Positions 41,686 through 54,001 are shown, counted from the first letter of the stretch. The stretch is DNA of 64,000 bases from JAVBJV01 sp031555315 (GCA_031555315.1 JAVBUO010000010.1:1-64000), one strand, 5' to 3'. Numbers and translations: made by a program. Notes: generated from the sequence alone by a model not told the origin.

Positions 41686-44600
41686 TCACTCGGCCGCGGT
41701 GGGCAGGCGATGCTTGCGGGTCAGTGTGTGGGCGAGGCGGTCGAAGGCCAGGTAGAGCACCGGGGTGACGAACAGGGTCAGCGCCTGCGACACGGCCAGC
41801 CCGCCGACCACGGCGAGGCCGAGCGGCTGGCGCAGTTCGGCGGCGGTGCCCCAGCCCATGGCGATGGGGATGGCGCCGGCGCCGGCGGCCAGCGTGGTCA
41901 TCATGATCGGGCGGAAGCGGATCAGACTGGCGTCGCGTACCGCGGTCAGCGGATCGACGCCTTCGCGCTGGCGGGCGAGCGCCACGTCCACCACCATGAT
42001 GGCGTTCTTCTTGACCAGCCCGATCAGCAGCAGCACGCCGATGGTGGCGATCACCGACAGGTCGAGGTCGAACAGCCACAGCGTGGCCAGCGCGCCGACC
42101 GCGGCGGCGGGCAGGCCGGACAGGATGGTCAGCGGGTGGATCAGGCTTTCGTACAGGATGCCCAGCACCAGATAGACGATCAGCACGGCGGCCAGCAGCA
42201 GCAGCCCCTGTCCGGCAAGCGCCTGCTGGAACACTTTCGCGGTGCCGGTATAGCCGGTGACCACGGTGGGCGGCACGCCCATCTCGCGTTCGACGGCGTC
42301 GATCGCGGCGGTGGCCTCGCCCAGCGATACGCCGGGCGCGGTGTTGAAACCGATGGTCACGGCGGGCAACTGGCCCTGATGGTTGATGGTGACGGGGCCG
42401 TTGGTGCGCGTGATGCTGGCGATCGCCGACAGCGGCACCAGTTGCCCGGTCGAGGCGCGCAGATAGATGCGGGTCAACCCGGTTTCGTCCTGCGCCATGT
42501 CGGGCAGGGCTTCCAGGATGACGGCGTAGCTGTCGGCGGTGGCATAGATGGTCGAGATCTGGCGCGCGCCGAACGCCGAATACAGGGTCGAGCGTACCTG
42601 ATCGACCGACACGCCGAGCGAGGCGGCGCGGTCGCGGTCGACGTTGATCGACAGCACCGGTGAATTCAGTTGCAGGTCGGTGTTGACGTCCTGCAGTTCG
42701 GGCAGCCCGGCCAGGCGCTGGCGGATACGTTCCGACCAGGTGTAGAGCTCGGCGGTGTTCAGCCCTTGCAGCGTGTGCAGATACAGGGTGCGCGCCGAAC
42801 GCCCGCCGAAGCTGATGTTCTGGATCGGCTGCATATAGACCGTCAGGCCGGGATTCTGGGCGACCTCGCGGCGCAGGATCTGGATGACCTGCTGGATCTG
42901 CGGGCGCTGGTCCCGCGGTTTCAGCTGCACGAACATGCGGCCCTGGTTCAGCGCGGTGGTCGGCCCGGCGATGCCGGTCGACGACACCACGCTTTCGACG
43001 AAGGGCGAACGGCGCAGGATGGCAGCCACGGCGTTCTGACGTTCCGAGATGGCGGTGAACGAGATGTCCTGCGGCCCTTCGGTGGAAACCGACAGCAGGC
43101 CGGTGTCCTCGATCGGGAAGAAGCCCTTGGGGATGGCGACGGTCAGCCACGCCCCCAGCGCCAGCGAGCCGAAGAACGCCGCCCAGACGACGCTGCGATG
43201 GCGCAGCGAAAAATCCAGCATGCGCGCGTAGCTGTTTTCGACGGCGCGGAAACCGCGTTCGAGGACGCTGTCGAGCCATGACGCCTTCTGGTGCGCGGGC
43301 AGCAGCGTGGCGAGCAGCGGCGTGAGGGTGAGCGAGACGATGCACGACACGATCACCGCCAGCGACACGGTGGCGGCAAAGGCGTTGAACACCCGCCCGA
43401 CCACCCCGCCCATCATCAGGATCGGCAGGAACACGGCAACCAGCGACAGAGTGATCGACAGGATGGTGAACGAGATCTCGCGCGCGCCGCGTAGCGCGGC
43501 CTCGCGCGGGGGGATGCCTTCCTCGATATGGCGGACGATGGCTTCGAGCATCACGATGGCATCGTCGACCACCAGCCCGACGGCCAGTGTCAACCCGAGC
43601 AGGGTTACGTTGTCGAGCCCGTAGCCGAACACGTACATCAGCCCGAAGGTGCCGGCCAGGCTGATCGGCACGGCGATGGTCGGGATCAGCGTGGCGCGCA
43701 GGCGGCGCAGGAACAGGAAGATCACCAGGGTGACCAGCCCGATGGCGATCACCAGGTGTTCCTGCACGTCGTGCACCGCGCCGCGAATCGACAGCGAGCG
43801 GTCCAGCATCACGCCGATCTGCGCGCCGGGCGGCAGGGCGAGCTGTAAGCGCGGGATGGCGGCGCGCACGGCGTTGACCACTTCCACCGTGTTGCCGTCG
43901 GGCTGGCGCTGCACGGCCAGAATCAGCGCGCGCGTGCCGTCGCGCCACGAGGCGACCTGGTTGTTCTCGACCGCATCGACGACGGAGGCCACGTCGGACA
44001 GGCGGACCGGCGCATCGGGCTTGCCGGCCACCACCAGGTCGAGGAATTCGGCGGCGTTCATCATCTGGTCGTTGGCGCGCAGGATCAGCTGCTGGCGCGA
44101 CCCGTCGAGCGAACCGACCGGGCTGTTGGAATTGGCGCGCGCGATGGCGTTCTGGACCTCGTCGAACCCGAGGCCGAGCGCGGCGATGCGCTCGGGGTCG
44201 AGGCGGATGCGCACGGCGAATTTCTGTGCCCCGTACGTGACGACCTGCGCGACGCCGAGGATGCGCGACAGTTCGGGGCCGATCACGCTGCTGGCGATGT
44301 CGTTCAGGCGTGACAGCGGCACGTCGCCGCCCGACAGGGTCAGCAGGATGACCGGCGCGTCGGCGGGGTTGGATTTGCGGAACGACGGCGGGGTGGTCAT
44401 TTCGTCCGGCAGGCGGCGCTGGGCGCGCGACAGGGCCGACTGCACGTCGAGCGCCGCCGCGTCGATGTTGCGGTTCAGCGCGAACTGGATGGTGATCTGT
44501 GCGCTGCCCTGGCTGCTGACCGACGACATCTCGTCGATCCCGGCGATGGTGGACAGTTCGCGCTCGAGCGGCAGCGCCACCGAATTGGCCATGGTTTCCG

Positions 44601-44766
44601 GGCTGGCGCCGGGCAGGGTGGCGTAGATGGCGATGGTCGGGAAGTCGACGCGCGGCACGGCGGCGACCGGCAACTGGAAATAGCCGAGGATCCCGGCGAC
44701 GATCGCCGCCACCGACAGCAGGCCGGTCATGATCGGGCGGCGGATGCAGAGTTCGGCGAGGGTCAT
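41686..44766 (-). CDS. RND multidrug efflux permease (MdtB/MdtC-like, HAE1)
   Basis: A proton-driven inner-membrane efflux pump subunit of 1026 residues. The ATG at 44766 (MTLAELCIRRPIMTGLLSVAAIVAG) overlaps the adaptor's stop as ATGA; the longer open frame antisense to the adaptor is not coding. Features are PRVDFPTIAIYATLPGASPETM, the proton-relay Asp pair in GLVVDDAIVMLEAI, and the MdtB/C-like LVLGILYESLIHPLTILSGLPAAAVGAL. The sequence favours the MdtBC branch but only one permease is present. No outer-membrane channel gene lies nearby. Substrates cannot be told. Confidence 0.94.
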   Translation of the reverse strand: MTLAELCIRRPIMTGLLSVAAIVAGILGYFQLPVAAVPRVDFPTIAIYATLPGASPETMANSVALPLERELSTIAGIDEMSSVSSQGSAQITIQFALNRNIDAAALDVQSALSRAQRRLPDEMTTPPSFRKSNPADAPVILLTLSGGDVPLSRLNDIASSVIGPELSRILGVAQVVTYGAQKFAVRIRLDPERIAALGLGFDEVQNAIARANSNSPVGSLDGSRQQLILRANDQMMNAAEFLDLVVAGKPDAPVRLSDVASVVDAVENNQVASWRDGTRALILAVQRQPDGNTVEVVNAVRAAIPRLQLALPPGAQIGVMLDRSLSIRGAVHDVQEHLVIAIGLVTLVIFLFLRRLRATLIPTIAVPISLAGTFGLMYVFGYGLDNVTLLGLTLAVGLVVDDAIVMLEAIVRHIEEGIPPREAALRGAREISFTILSITLSLVAVFLPILMMGGVVGRVFNAFAATVSLAVIVSCIVSLTLTPLLATLLPAHQKASWLDSVLERGFRAVENSYARMLDFSLRHRSVVWAAFFGSLALGAWLTVAIPKGFFPIEDTGLLSVSTEGPQDISFTAISERQNAVAAILRRSPFVESVVSSTGIAGPTTALNQGRMFVQLKPRDQRPQIQQVIQILRREVAQNPGLTVYMQPIQNISFGGRSARTLYLHTLQGLNTAELYTWSERIRQRLAGLPELQDVNTDLQLNSPVLSINVDRDRAASLGVSVDQVRSTLYSAFGARQISTIYATADSYAVILEALPDMAQDETGLTRIYLRASTGQLVPLSAIASITRTNGPVTINHQGQLPAVTIGFNTAPGVSLGEATAAIDAVEREMGVPPTVVTGYTGTAKVFQQALAGQGLLLLAAVLIVYLVLGILYESLIHPLTILSGLPAAAVGALATLWLFDLDLSVIATIGVLLLIGLVKKNAIMVVDVALARQREGVDPLTAVRDASLIRFRPIMMTTLAAGAGAIPIAMGWGTAAELRQPLGLAVVGGLAVSQALTLFVTPVLYLAFDRLAHTLTRKHRLPTAAE

Positions 44767-45923
44767 CCGGGGGTTCCCTGCGCTGGTTGCGCCTGCGGCT
44801 GGGCGCGGTCGATGGCGCGCACGCCGTCGGTCAGGCGCTGGGCGCCTTCGACCACCACGCGCTCGCCGGCGGCCAGTTCGCCAGCGATGACCGCACGCTC
44901 GCCCTCCAGACGCAGCATGCGCACGGGGCGCCGCGCGATCTTGCCGTCGCCGCCCAGCACATAGACGTGCTGGCCGGTCTGGCCGGTCTGCACGGCGGCG
45001 ACCGGCACGGTGATCGCATTGTGGTCGATGCGCAGGATCAGGGTGACGTTCACGTACTGCCCGGGCCACAGCCGGATATGCTCGTTCTGGAACTGCGCTT
45101 TCAACGTGATGGTGCCGGTGGTGGTGTCGACCTGGCTGTCGACGAAGATCAGCTGGCCTTCGATGGCGGCAGCGGGGCTGTCGGGCGTATGGACCAGCAC
45201 GCGGGCGGTGTTGCCGAGATAGGCGGCGCGCAGGTCGGGCAGCCAGCGTTCGGGGATGGCGAACTGCACCTGGATCGGATTGATCCGGGTGATGGTGACC
45301 AGCACGGTGTTTTCCGCCACCCGCACGTAATTGCCCTGTTTGAGCGGGATCGTGCCCAGACGGCCGTCGGTCTCGGCGCGGATGGTCGCGAAGTCGATCT
45401 GGAGTTGGGTCTGGGCGATTTGCGCCTCGTCGCCCTTGACGGTGGCGGCCAGCGCCAGCGCCTCGGCGCGGGTCTGGTCCGCGCGCTGGCGCGCCCCGGC
45501 GCCGGTGTTGAGCAGCTGGGCATAGCGCGCGGCGTCGGCCTGGGCCTGCACCAGCTGGGCGCGGTCGCGTTCCAGATTGGCCCGCAACTGGGCCAGAATG
45601 GCGCGGTTCTGGCTGGTGTCGAGCGTGAACAGCACGTCGCCCGCGCGTACCTCGGCGCCTTCCTCGACATGCACGCGCTCGATCTGCCCGTCGACGCGGG
45701 TGCGGACCGAGACGGTGGCAACCGGCTGCACGGTGCCGTTGGCGAGCAGCCCGACCGGCACGTCGCCAACCGATACCGGCGCGGTGATGACGGGAACCGG
45801 CGGTGGCGCTGTCTGTCCGGGGGTTGCTCCCGTGGTTCCGGAGTGGCCGAACCAGCCTGCTCCGTAGAGGGCGCCCAGCAGGGCGATGACGGCGAACAAA
45901 GCGAGTATCAGTCGAAGACGCAT
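44763..45923 (-). CDS. RND efflux periplasmic adaptor (MdtA-like, HlyD/AcrA family)
   Basis: The adaptor links the permease to an outer-membrane channel. A 386-residue protein: an N-terminal membrane anchor (LILALFAVIALLGALYGAGWF), a lipoyl-like strand (TVSVRTRVDGQIERVHVEEGAEVRAGDVLFTLD), a hairpin coiled coil (RANLERDRAQLVQAQADAARYAQLL) and beta-barrel domains (VQFAIPERWLPDLRAAY, WPGQYVNVTLIL). The final part is NGKI-like GDGKIARRPVRMLRLEGERAVI. The Cys typical of lipid-modified AcrA is absent. It is the first gene of the two-gene operon with the permease, divergent from the atp operon. Confidence 0.9.
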   Translation of the reverse strand: MRLRLILALFAVIALLGALYGAGWFGHSGTTGATPGQTAPPPVPVITAPVSVGDVPVGLLANGTVQPVATVSVRTRVDGQIERVHVEEGAEVRAGDVLFTLDTSQNRAILAQLRANLERDRAQLVQAQADAARYAQLLNTGAGARQRADQTRAEALALAATVKGDEAQIAQTQLQIDFATIRAETDGRLGTIPLKQGNYVRVAENTVLVTITRINPIQVQFAIPERWLPDLRAAYLGNTARVLVHTPDSPAAAIEGQLIFVDSQVDTTTGTITLKAQFQNEHIRLWPGQYVNVTLILRIDHNAITVPVAAVQTGQTGQHVYVLGGDGKIARRPVRMLRLEGERAVIAGELAAGERVVVEGAQRLTDGVRAIDRAQPQAQPAQGTPG

Positions 45924-46266
45924 ACGGGTTTACTTGTTCCAGGATCGTTCATGGCTGGCGGCGGTCGTGCCGACCGGGGACGATCATGCGCCACTCGGGA
46001 CGGTTTGAATACGAACATAACGTAACAGCCGTGTACCGCAGGGACTTATCTAGATACGGGGCCTCGATGCGGGCAGAAAACGGGCGCCAGAAAGCGAGAG
46101 CAGAAACCGGGTGCAGAAATTTGGGAGAAGATGCAGTTTGTCCCGACAGGCGTGTTGCACACGGGGCGACCCCATGCTACCTGCCCTCGCCGGCCCGCTG
46201 TTTCAGGGGCAGGGCCACCATTTCGCGTGTCCGCGGACGCGGACTTAGAAGCATAGGGACGGAACC
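45924..46266. promoter_or_regulatory. Divergent intergenic region between efflux and atp operons
   Basis: A 343-bp gap without a credible gene must hold promoters for both operons. A possible plus-strand -35 TTGCAC at 46155-46160 precedes TACCTG at 46178-46183 with 17 bp between. It is a weak match, and other starts are equally possible. CGTGTCCGCGGACGCGGAC around 46222 contains short inverted pieces. No ribosomal binding box of note precedes the TTG start of atpH except GGAACC. The rest shows nothing I recognise. Confidence 0.35.
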
Positions 46267-46844
46267 TTGGCGGCTGATACTGCACAGACGGTAAGCATGA
46301 TCGGCAGCGGCGGTGTCGAGCACCGTTATGCCACGGCATTGTATTCCCATGCCGAGGATCTGAAGCAGCTCGATCAGATCGCGTCCGAAATGGAATCGCT
46401 GGGTAAGCTGATCCAGGCCTCGGCCGATTTCCGCCGTGTGGTGGAAAGCCCGGTTCTGGACGCCAGGGCACAGAGCGCCGCCGTGCTGGCGGTGCTGGAC
46501 AAGCAGGGATTTTCCGCGCCGGTGCGCAATCTGGTCGGGGTGGTGGTGGCAAACCGCCGTCTGGCCGCTCTGCCGCGCATCGTTGTTGCGTTCGCCGATC
46601 TTCTTGCCGCGCGCCGCGGGGTTCTGCTGGCCGATGTGGCAACCGCGCACCCGCTGTCCGATGTGCAGCGGACCCAGCTCATCGCCCGCCTGACCGAGGC
46701 CGGGTATTCGAATGTGCGCCTGTCCGAAAAAGTGGACCCATCGCTGCTGGGCGGCATGGTTCTGCGAATCGGGGCGCGTCTGTACGACACCAGTATTCGC
46801 TCGCGCCTGCAGCGCCTGCAGTATGCCATGAAGGGAGCAGCCTG

Positions 46845-46845
<1 letters not shown>
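46267..46845 (+). CDS. atpH: ATP synthase F1 delta subunit
   Basis: Delta joins the F1 head to the b-subunit stator stalk. The 192 residues show HRYATALYSHAEDLKQLDQIASEM, the helical N-domain with FVRNLVG-like FSAPVRNLVGVVVANRRLAALPRIVVAF, and the C-terminal signature VDPSLLGGMVLRIGARLYDTSIRSRLQRL. The start codon seems to be TTG at 46267; a downstream ATG (residue 11, MIGSGGVE) is possible. It opens the five-gene F1 operon and overlaps the atpA start by one base. F0 genes are not here, as usual in alphaproteobacteria. Confidence 0.94.
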
Positions 46846-48383
<1,538 letters not shown>

Positions 48384-48411
48384 TCGGGGGCTGTTCGGTT
48401 AGGAGTGCAAT

Positions 48412-49290
48412 ATGGCGAACCTGAAGGACCTTCGGACCCGGATTAATTCCGTGAAGTCCACCCGCAAGATCACTTCCGCGATGAAGATGGTCTCGGCGGC
48501 GAAGCTCAAGCGCGCGCAGCAGCGCGCCGAGGCGGCGCGGCCCTATGCGCAGCGGATGGAACGGATGCTGATCTCGCTGGGCGAAGCCGTTATGGGCATG
48601 CCCGGTGCGCCGAAGCTGCTGGTCGGCACCGGTGACGACAAAGTGCATCTGCTTGTGGTGATCACGTCGGACCGCGGTCTGGCCGGGGCATTCAACAGCG
48701 GGTTGGGACGTTTTGCGCGTGCCGAGATTCGCCGTCTGGAAGCCGAGGGCAAAACCGTGAAGATCCTTGCGGTCGGCCGCAAGGGGCGCGATTTCCTGCG
48801 CCGCGAATTCGCCGACCGTTTCGTGGGCGATATCAGCTTCATGGGCAGGAAAACGTTTGAATTCGCCGATGCGCAGATGATCGCTGACAAGATGATCGAA
48901 GCGGTGGGCGATGGTAAATTCGACGTCTGCACGCTGATCTATAACCGCTTTGCCAGCGTGATCAGCCAGGTGCCGTCGACCCAGCAGCTAATCCCCGCGC
49001 CATTGCCGGCGAACGAGAACAAGCCCGAATCCGGCGCCGTGTACGAGTTTGAGCCGTCGGAACACGATATTCTGGCGACGCTGCTGCCGCGCAACCTGGC
49101 GGTGCAGATTTTCAGCGCCATGCTGGAAAGCATCGCGGGGGAACATGGCGCGCGGATGACCGCCATGGACAATGCCACCCGCAACGCGGGCGACATGATC
49201 AACCGGCTGACGCTGGTCTATAACCGGACCCGTCAGGCGAACATCACCAAAGAACTCATTGAAATCATCTCGGGCGCCGAGGCGGTTTAG
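48412..49290 (+). CDS. atpG: ATP synthase F1 gamma subunit
   Basis: Gamma is the central rotating shaft. The N-terminal helix reads LKDLRTRINSVKSTRKITSAMKMVSAAKLKRAQ, the middle VVITSDRGLAGAFNSGLGRFA, and the C-terminal helix GARMTAMDNATRNAGDMINRLTLVYNRTRQANITKELIEIISGAEA, all conserved in bacteria. The length of 292 residues is standard. It lies 28 bp after atpA with a GGAG-containing box (TAGGAGTGCAAT) and 24 bp before atpD. Confidence 0.97.
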   Translation: MANLKDLRTRINSVKSTRKITSAMKMVSAAKLKRAQQRAEAARPYAQRMERMLISLGEAVMGMPGAPKLLVGTGDDKVHLLVVITSDRGLAGAFNSGLGRFARAEIRRLEAEGKTVKILAVGRKGRDFLRREFADRFVGDISFMGRKTFEFADAQMIADKMIEAVGDGKFDVCTLIYNRFASVISQVPSTQQLIPAPLPANENKPESGAVYEFEPSEHDILATLLPRNLAVQIFSAMLESIAGEHGARMTAMDNATRNAGDMINRLTLVYNRTRQANITKELIEIISGAEAV

Positions 49291-49314
49291 TAACAGGACG
49301 AGCGGAGCAACACG

Positions 49315-50736
<1,422 letters not shown>

Positions 50737-50743
50737 GGTTATC

Positions 50744-51154
50744 ATGGGAAAGACGCGCCTGGAGATCGTTTCGCCTGAAAAATTGCTGCTTTCGCGCGAA
50801 GTTGACATGGCCGTCATCCCGGCGGCCGAAGGGGAAATGGGCGTGCTGGCCGGTCACGCGCCGATGATCGTGACGTTGCAGGGCGGCGTGATCGCCATTC
50901 ACGACGACGGGCAGGTGACCGACCGTCTGTTCGTGGCGGGCGGGTTTGCCGAAGTGTCGCCCGAACGTTGCACCGTGCTGGCGGACGAGGCCGTGCCGGT
51001 GGCCGAGGTCAGCCGGGCCGAGGCCGACAAGCGCGTCGCGGCGGCCGAAGCCGCCTATGCCGAAGCGGCGCTGGCGGCACCCGAAGTGATCGAGGCGGCG
51101 CTGGCGAAGCTGCAGTCGGCGCGTGCGATGAAGGCGGTCGCCCAGATCGCCTGA
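50744..51154 (+). CDS. atpC: ATP synthase F1 epsilon subunit
   Basis: Epsilon binds gamma and can lock F1. The 136-residue protein has the beta-sandwich domain (LEIVSPEKLLLSREVDMAVIPAAEGEMGVLAGHAPMIVTLQGG, FVAGGFAEVSPERCTVLADEA). A two-helix end rich in Ala follows (EAAYAEAALAAPEVIEAALAKLQSARAMKAV). It is the last gene of the operon, 7 bp after atpD, and an intrinsic terminator follows at 51184. Confidence 0.95.
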   Translation: MGKTRLEIVSPEKLLLSREVDMAVIPAAEGEMGVLAGHAPMIVTLQGGVIAIHDDGQVTDRLFVAGGFAEVSPERCTVLADEAVPVAEVSRAEADKRVAAAEAAYAEAALAAPEVIEAALAKLQSARAMKAVAQIA

Positions 51155-51183
51155 TCCCGTGTGAAAACGCGATCGATACGAAG

Positions 51184-51207
51184 CGCCCGCGATTCGCGGG
51201 CGTTTTT
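51184..51207 (+). terminator. Intrinsic terminator of the atp operon
   Basis: CGCCCGCG (51184-51191) pairs with CGCGGGCG (51195-51202) around ATT, followed by five T (51203-51207). The stretch up to the next gene is A+T-rich and probably carries its promoter. Confidence 0.9.
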
Positions 51208-51299
51208 GCGTGTGCCACGTATTTGTGGTTGTATGATAGAATAAATTGTTCGCGCTCTTTTTAGCGGCATGCGGATCAACAAAAGAGTATTGAGATTCC

Positions 51300-52142
51300 A
51301 TGAAACACTGGAAAATTGAGGACATGAACTGGGATCAATTCGATCCCGCCCGGGTCGACCCGAAGATTATTCCATTGGTCAAAGCTGCCGCGATGGTCGA
51401 ACGCAATGCAGCCGATTACACGAGCTATTTGTGCGGCGTGTTCCGCGAAGACCCGGATTTCTGCCGGGCTGCCGGACACTGGTCGATCGAGGAAACCCAG
51501 CACGGCGACGCGCTGGGCAAGTGGGCGATGCTGGCCGACCCGTCCTGGAACTTCGTTGAAGCATTCGAGCGTTATCGCGAAGGGTACAAGGTCGACGTCA
51601 ATGCGGACACGTCGATCCGCGGGTCGCTGACCGGCGAGCTGATCGCGCGCTGTATGGTGGAAACCGGCACGTCGAGCTATTACACGGCGCTGGCCGAAAG
51701 CACCGACGAGCCGGTGCTGAAGGCGATTTGCAAGCAGATCGCCGCCGACGAGTACCGGCACTTCAAGCTGTTCTACGACCACATGCGCCGCTATCTGGCG
51801 CGCGAAAAACTGTCGTTCTGGCAGCGGCTGCGCATCGCGGTGGGCCGGGTGGGCGAGAGCGAGGACGACGAACTGGCGTTCGCGTATCACTGCGGCAATC
51901 TCGACCCGGCTGAAAAGTTCAATCACGGCCAGTGCACGGCGGCGTATCTGATCGGCGCGACCGGGGTTTACCGCCAGCACCATATCGCGCGCGCGGTGGC
52001 GATGCTGTTCAAGGTGGTCGGGCTGAACCCGCACGGCCGGCTGTCGGGCTGGGCGGCCAAGCTGTCCTATACGCTGGTGCAGCGCCGCCGGCGCAAGATG
52101 CTGGCGCAGTATCCGGCGCTGGCGGGCCTGGCGCGCGGGTAG
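51300..52142 (+). CDS. Ferritin-like diiron protein
   Basis: A 280-residue helical protein with a full carboxylate-bridged diiron set: E34 in AMVERNAADY, E65-X2-H68 in SIEETQHGD, E121 in MVETGTSSYY and E151-X2-H154 in ADEYRHFK. The layout and the phrase LAESTDEPVLKAICKQIAADE recall acyl-ACP desaturase-like and rubrerythrin-like proteins, so an oxidase, desaturase or peroxidase activity is possible. The C-terminal ~100 residues after the ferritin-like bundle end in a basic stretch (VQRRRRKMLAQYP). It is encoded alone after the atp operon terminator. Confidence 0.78.
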   Translation: MKHWKIEDMNWDQFDPARVDPKIIPLVKAAAMVERNAADYTSYLCGVFREDPDFCRAAGHWSIEETQHGDALGKWAMLADPSWNFVEAFERYREGYKVDVNADTSIRGSLTGELIARCMVETGTSSYYTALAESTDEPVLKAICKQIAADEYRHFKLFYDHMRRYLAREKLSFWQRLRIAVGRVGESEDDELAFAYHCGNLDPAEKFNHGQCTAAYLIGATGVYRQHHIARAVAMLFKVVGLNPHGRLSGWAAKLSYTLVQRRRRKMLAQYPALAGLARG

Positions 52143-52334
52143 ATCATGTCTGTCCGGCTTCTGTGCGCATGAACCCGGAAAAGGCGTGCAACCGTGAATC
52201 GCTCGCGCTTGTGTCGTGGTCGATCAGGTTGAACGTCCAGCGGCTGCGGTAGGTGAGTCGATCGGCTTTATCAGCCGTCCGGGTAGCAGGTCTTCACCGA
52301 CCAGACAGCCGATGCCCATGGCGATGCCATTTCC

Positions 52335-52437
52335 AGAGCATTTTCCGTTCACTCTGGTTGACGGGAAATGCTCTCGGCTTTTGTCTGCTGAGCCTCTTCA
52401 CGCGAGCGGGTGATGCCGCCCGATCACGATCTGCTCC
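52335..52437. repeat. Mosaic palindromic repeat with family B copy 1
   Basis: Two modules lie side by side. AGAGCATTTTCCGT (52335-52348) pairs with ACGGGAAATGCTCT (52361-52374), one mismatch in 14. Then 52375-52437 carries the family B core, nearly identical to 62085-62142 (TTTGTCTGCTG.GCCTC..CACG.GA, CGGGTGATGCCGCC.GATCACGATCTGC), in which GTGAT and ATCAC pair. The organisation recalls rhizobial intergenic mosaic elements, from memory. The surrounding gap 52143-52452 (310 bp) holds no gene I can support. Confidence 0.75.
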
Positions 52438-52452
52438 GATCCGGCGGCGGGG

Positions 52453-53841
52453 TCAGAACGCATAGGCCGATTTGCCGCGCACGTCCGGGTTCAGGTTCAG
52501 TTTGTGGGCGACCGGCGCGAAGGCGCGGTTGTGGCAGTTCGGGCGGTCGCACAGGCGGCACGACAGGCCGATGTCGATGCAGCCCGCCGGCAGCGCCAGG
52601 CTGTCGGCATAGACCAGCGAATCGGCATGCGTGGCATCACACCCCATCGCCACCGCGTAGAGCAGCGGGGGTTCCGGCCACGGGCCGCCGGGGCGGATGA
52701 ATGCCTTGGCGAAACAGAAGAAGGTCGCGCCGTCGGGCAGGCGCGCATATTGCACGCGCACCTGGCCCGGGGCGGAGAACGCCTGATGCGGCACGAAGCG
52801 CGGGCACGAACCGCCATGCCGCGCGAACGGGAACCCGGCGGCGGAAAACCGCTTGGTCACATTGCCGGCCGCGTCGGTGCGCAGGAAGAAGAACGGCACG
52901 CCGCGGCTGTCGGTGCGATTCAGCGTCGCCAGTCGGTGACACGCCTGCTCGAACGACACGCCGAACTGCGCGGCCAGGATGTCGACGTCGTAACGCAGCG
53001 TGCGTGCAGCGTTCAGATAGGCGTCGTACGGCATCAGCACCGCCGCCGCGGTGTAGTTGAGCAGCCCGGCCAGCAGCAGCGCCGCGGCTTCCGGGGTGCT
53101 GGGGGTGAGGGACGCTACCTCGGCGTCGACCGCGTCGCGCGCTTCCAGCAGCAGCAGCATCAGCGCCATGTGAAACTTGCGGCTCTCGCGCGGCAGTGAC
53201 TGCGAGAGATGCAATTGGCGCGTGTCCGGGACGTAGCGGCGCTGGGTTTCGGTGCTCTGGCTGATCTGCACCTGCACGCCGTGCTGTTCGCGCAGGCGGG
53301 CGTGGATGGCGGCCTCGATCTGTCCGTGCGGGGCGGGCAGCACCTGTCGGAGCCGGTCCGCCACCGCCTCCAGCGCCGGAAAATGGTTGGCGCGGGCATG
53401 GAACGCATCGCGGGCTTCTTCGGACGGCAGCAGGATGCGCCGCCCGCTGGGCAGGGTGATGCCGCTGGAATCGTCGCGCGCCACCAGCCAGGCACGATGC
53501 AGCGACAGGATGGCGCGCGCCGCGTTGGGCGCGGCATCGACCAGGGCCGCGACCTCGTCGGTGGAGACCGGGTCCGAGGCGAGCAGCGGGTCGGCGAAAG
53601 CTTCGCGCAGGGCGGCTTCGGTCTCGCGGGTCGAACCGCCGGCCAGGGTGGTCAGGTCGACCTGGAACAGCCGTGCCAGCTTCAGCAGCAGGGATGCGGT
53701 TACCGCACGCTGGTCGTGTTCGATCAGATTCAGATAGCTGGCGGAAATGCCCAGCTTGCTGGCCAGTGCCTGCTGGCTGAGGTTCTGTTCTTTGCGCAGG
53801 CGACGTAAGGTGCGGCCAATAAAGGGTTTTGGGGGACTCAT
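52453..53841 (-). CDS. Short-chain fatty-acyl/glyoxylate regulator (RamB/ScfR family)
   Basis: A 462-residue regulator. The N-terminal XRE helix-turn-helix lies at about 7-65 (FIGRTLRRLRKEQNLSQQALASKLGISASYLNLIEHDQRAV). A long middle region follows, partly IrrE/ImmA-like (HARLREQHGVQVQ, RQLHLSQSLPRESRKFHMALML). The C-terminal domain has clustered Cys (GCIDIGLSCRLCDRPNCHNRAF) that could bind metal or sense acyl-CoA. In RamB and ScfR relatives the protein controls isocitrate lyase and acetate or propionate genes, and here it is divergent from aceA with 160 bp between them. Repression versus activation cannot be told. Confidence 0.87.
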   Translation of the reverse strand: MSPPKPFIGRTLRRLRKEQNLSQQALASKLGISASYLNLIEHDQRAVTASLLLKLARLFQVDLTTLAGGSTRETEAALREAFADPLLASDPVSTDEVAALVDAAPNAARAILSLHRAWLVARDDSSGITLPSGRRILLPSEEARDAFHARANHFPALEAVADRLRQVLPAPHGQIEAAIHARLREQHGVQVQISQSTETQRRYVPDTRQLHLSQSLPRESRKFHMALMLLLLEARDAVDAEVASLTPSTPEAAALLLAGLLNYTAAAVLMPYDAYLNAARTLRYDVDILAAQFGVSFEQACHRLATLNRTDSRGVPFFFLRTDAAGNVTKRFSAAGFPFARHGGSCPRFVPHQAFSAPGQVRVQYARLPDGATFFCFAKAFIRPGGPWPEPPLLYAVAMGCDATHADSLVYADSLALPAGCIDIGLSCRLCDRPNCHNRAFAPVAHKLNLNPDVRGKSAYAF

Positions 53842-53940
53842 CTTTACAGACTTTACAAATCTGGAGAATTTTTTGTCAAAACCAACACGCGCTTACTAAC
53901 ATAATTGCTGATTTGGGCTGGATCAACGGCAAAAATATGT

Positions 53941-53972
53941 AAATCTGCATGCGGCAGTGCAGCAAATCTGCA
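53941..53972 (+). promoter_or_regulatory. Candidate operator upstream of aceA
   Basis: AAATCTGCA occurs twice in direct orientation, at 53941-53949 and 53964-53972. The 23-bp spacing is about two helical turns, and the second copy lies 30 bp before the aceA start. TTTACAAATCTGGA near 53854-53867, just before the regulator start, carries a related AAATCTG. An AGGAG box precedes aceA at 53991-53995. A binding role for the divergent regulator is inferred. Confidence 0.45.
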
Positions 53973-54001
53973 CATCGTTCTGACCAAAATAGGAGCCGTC
54001 C

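Noticed and set aside
41686..44766. Naming the efflux permease mdtB
   Set aside because: The sequence favours the MdtBC branch, but only one permease and no outer-membrane channel are present, so the specific symbol is not justified.
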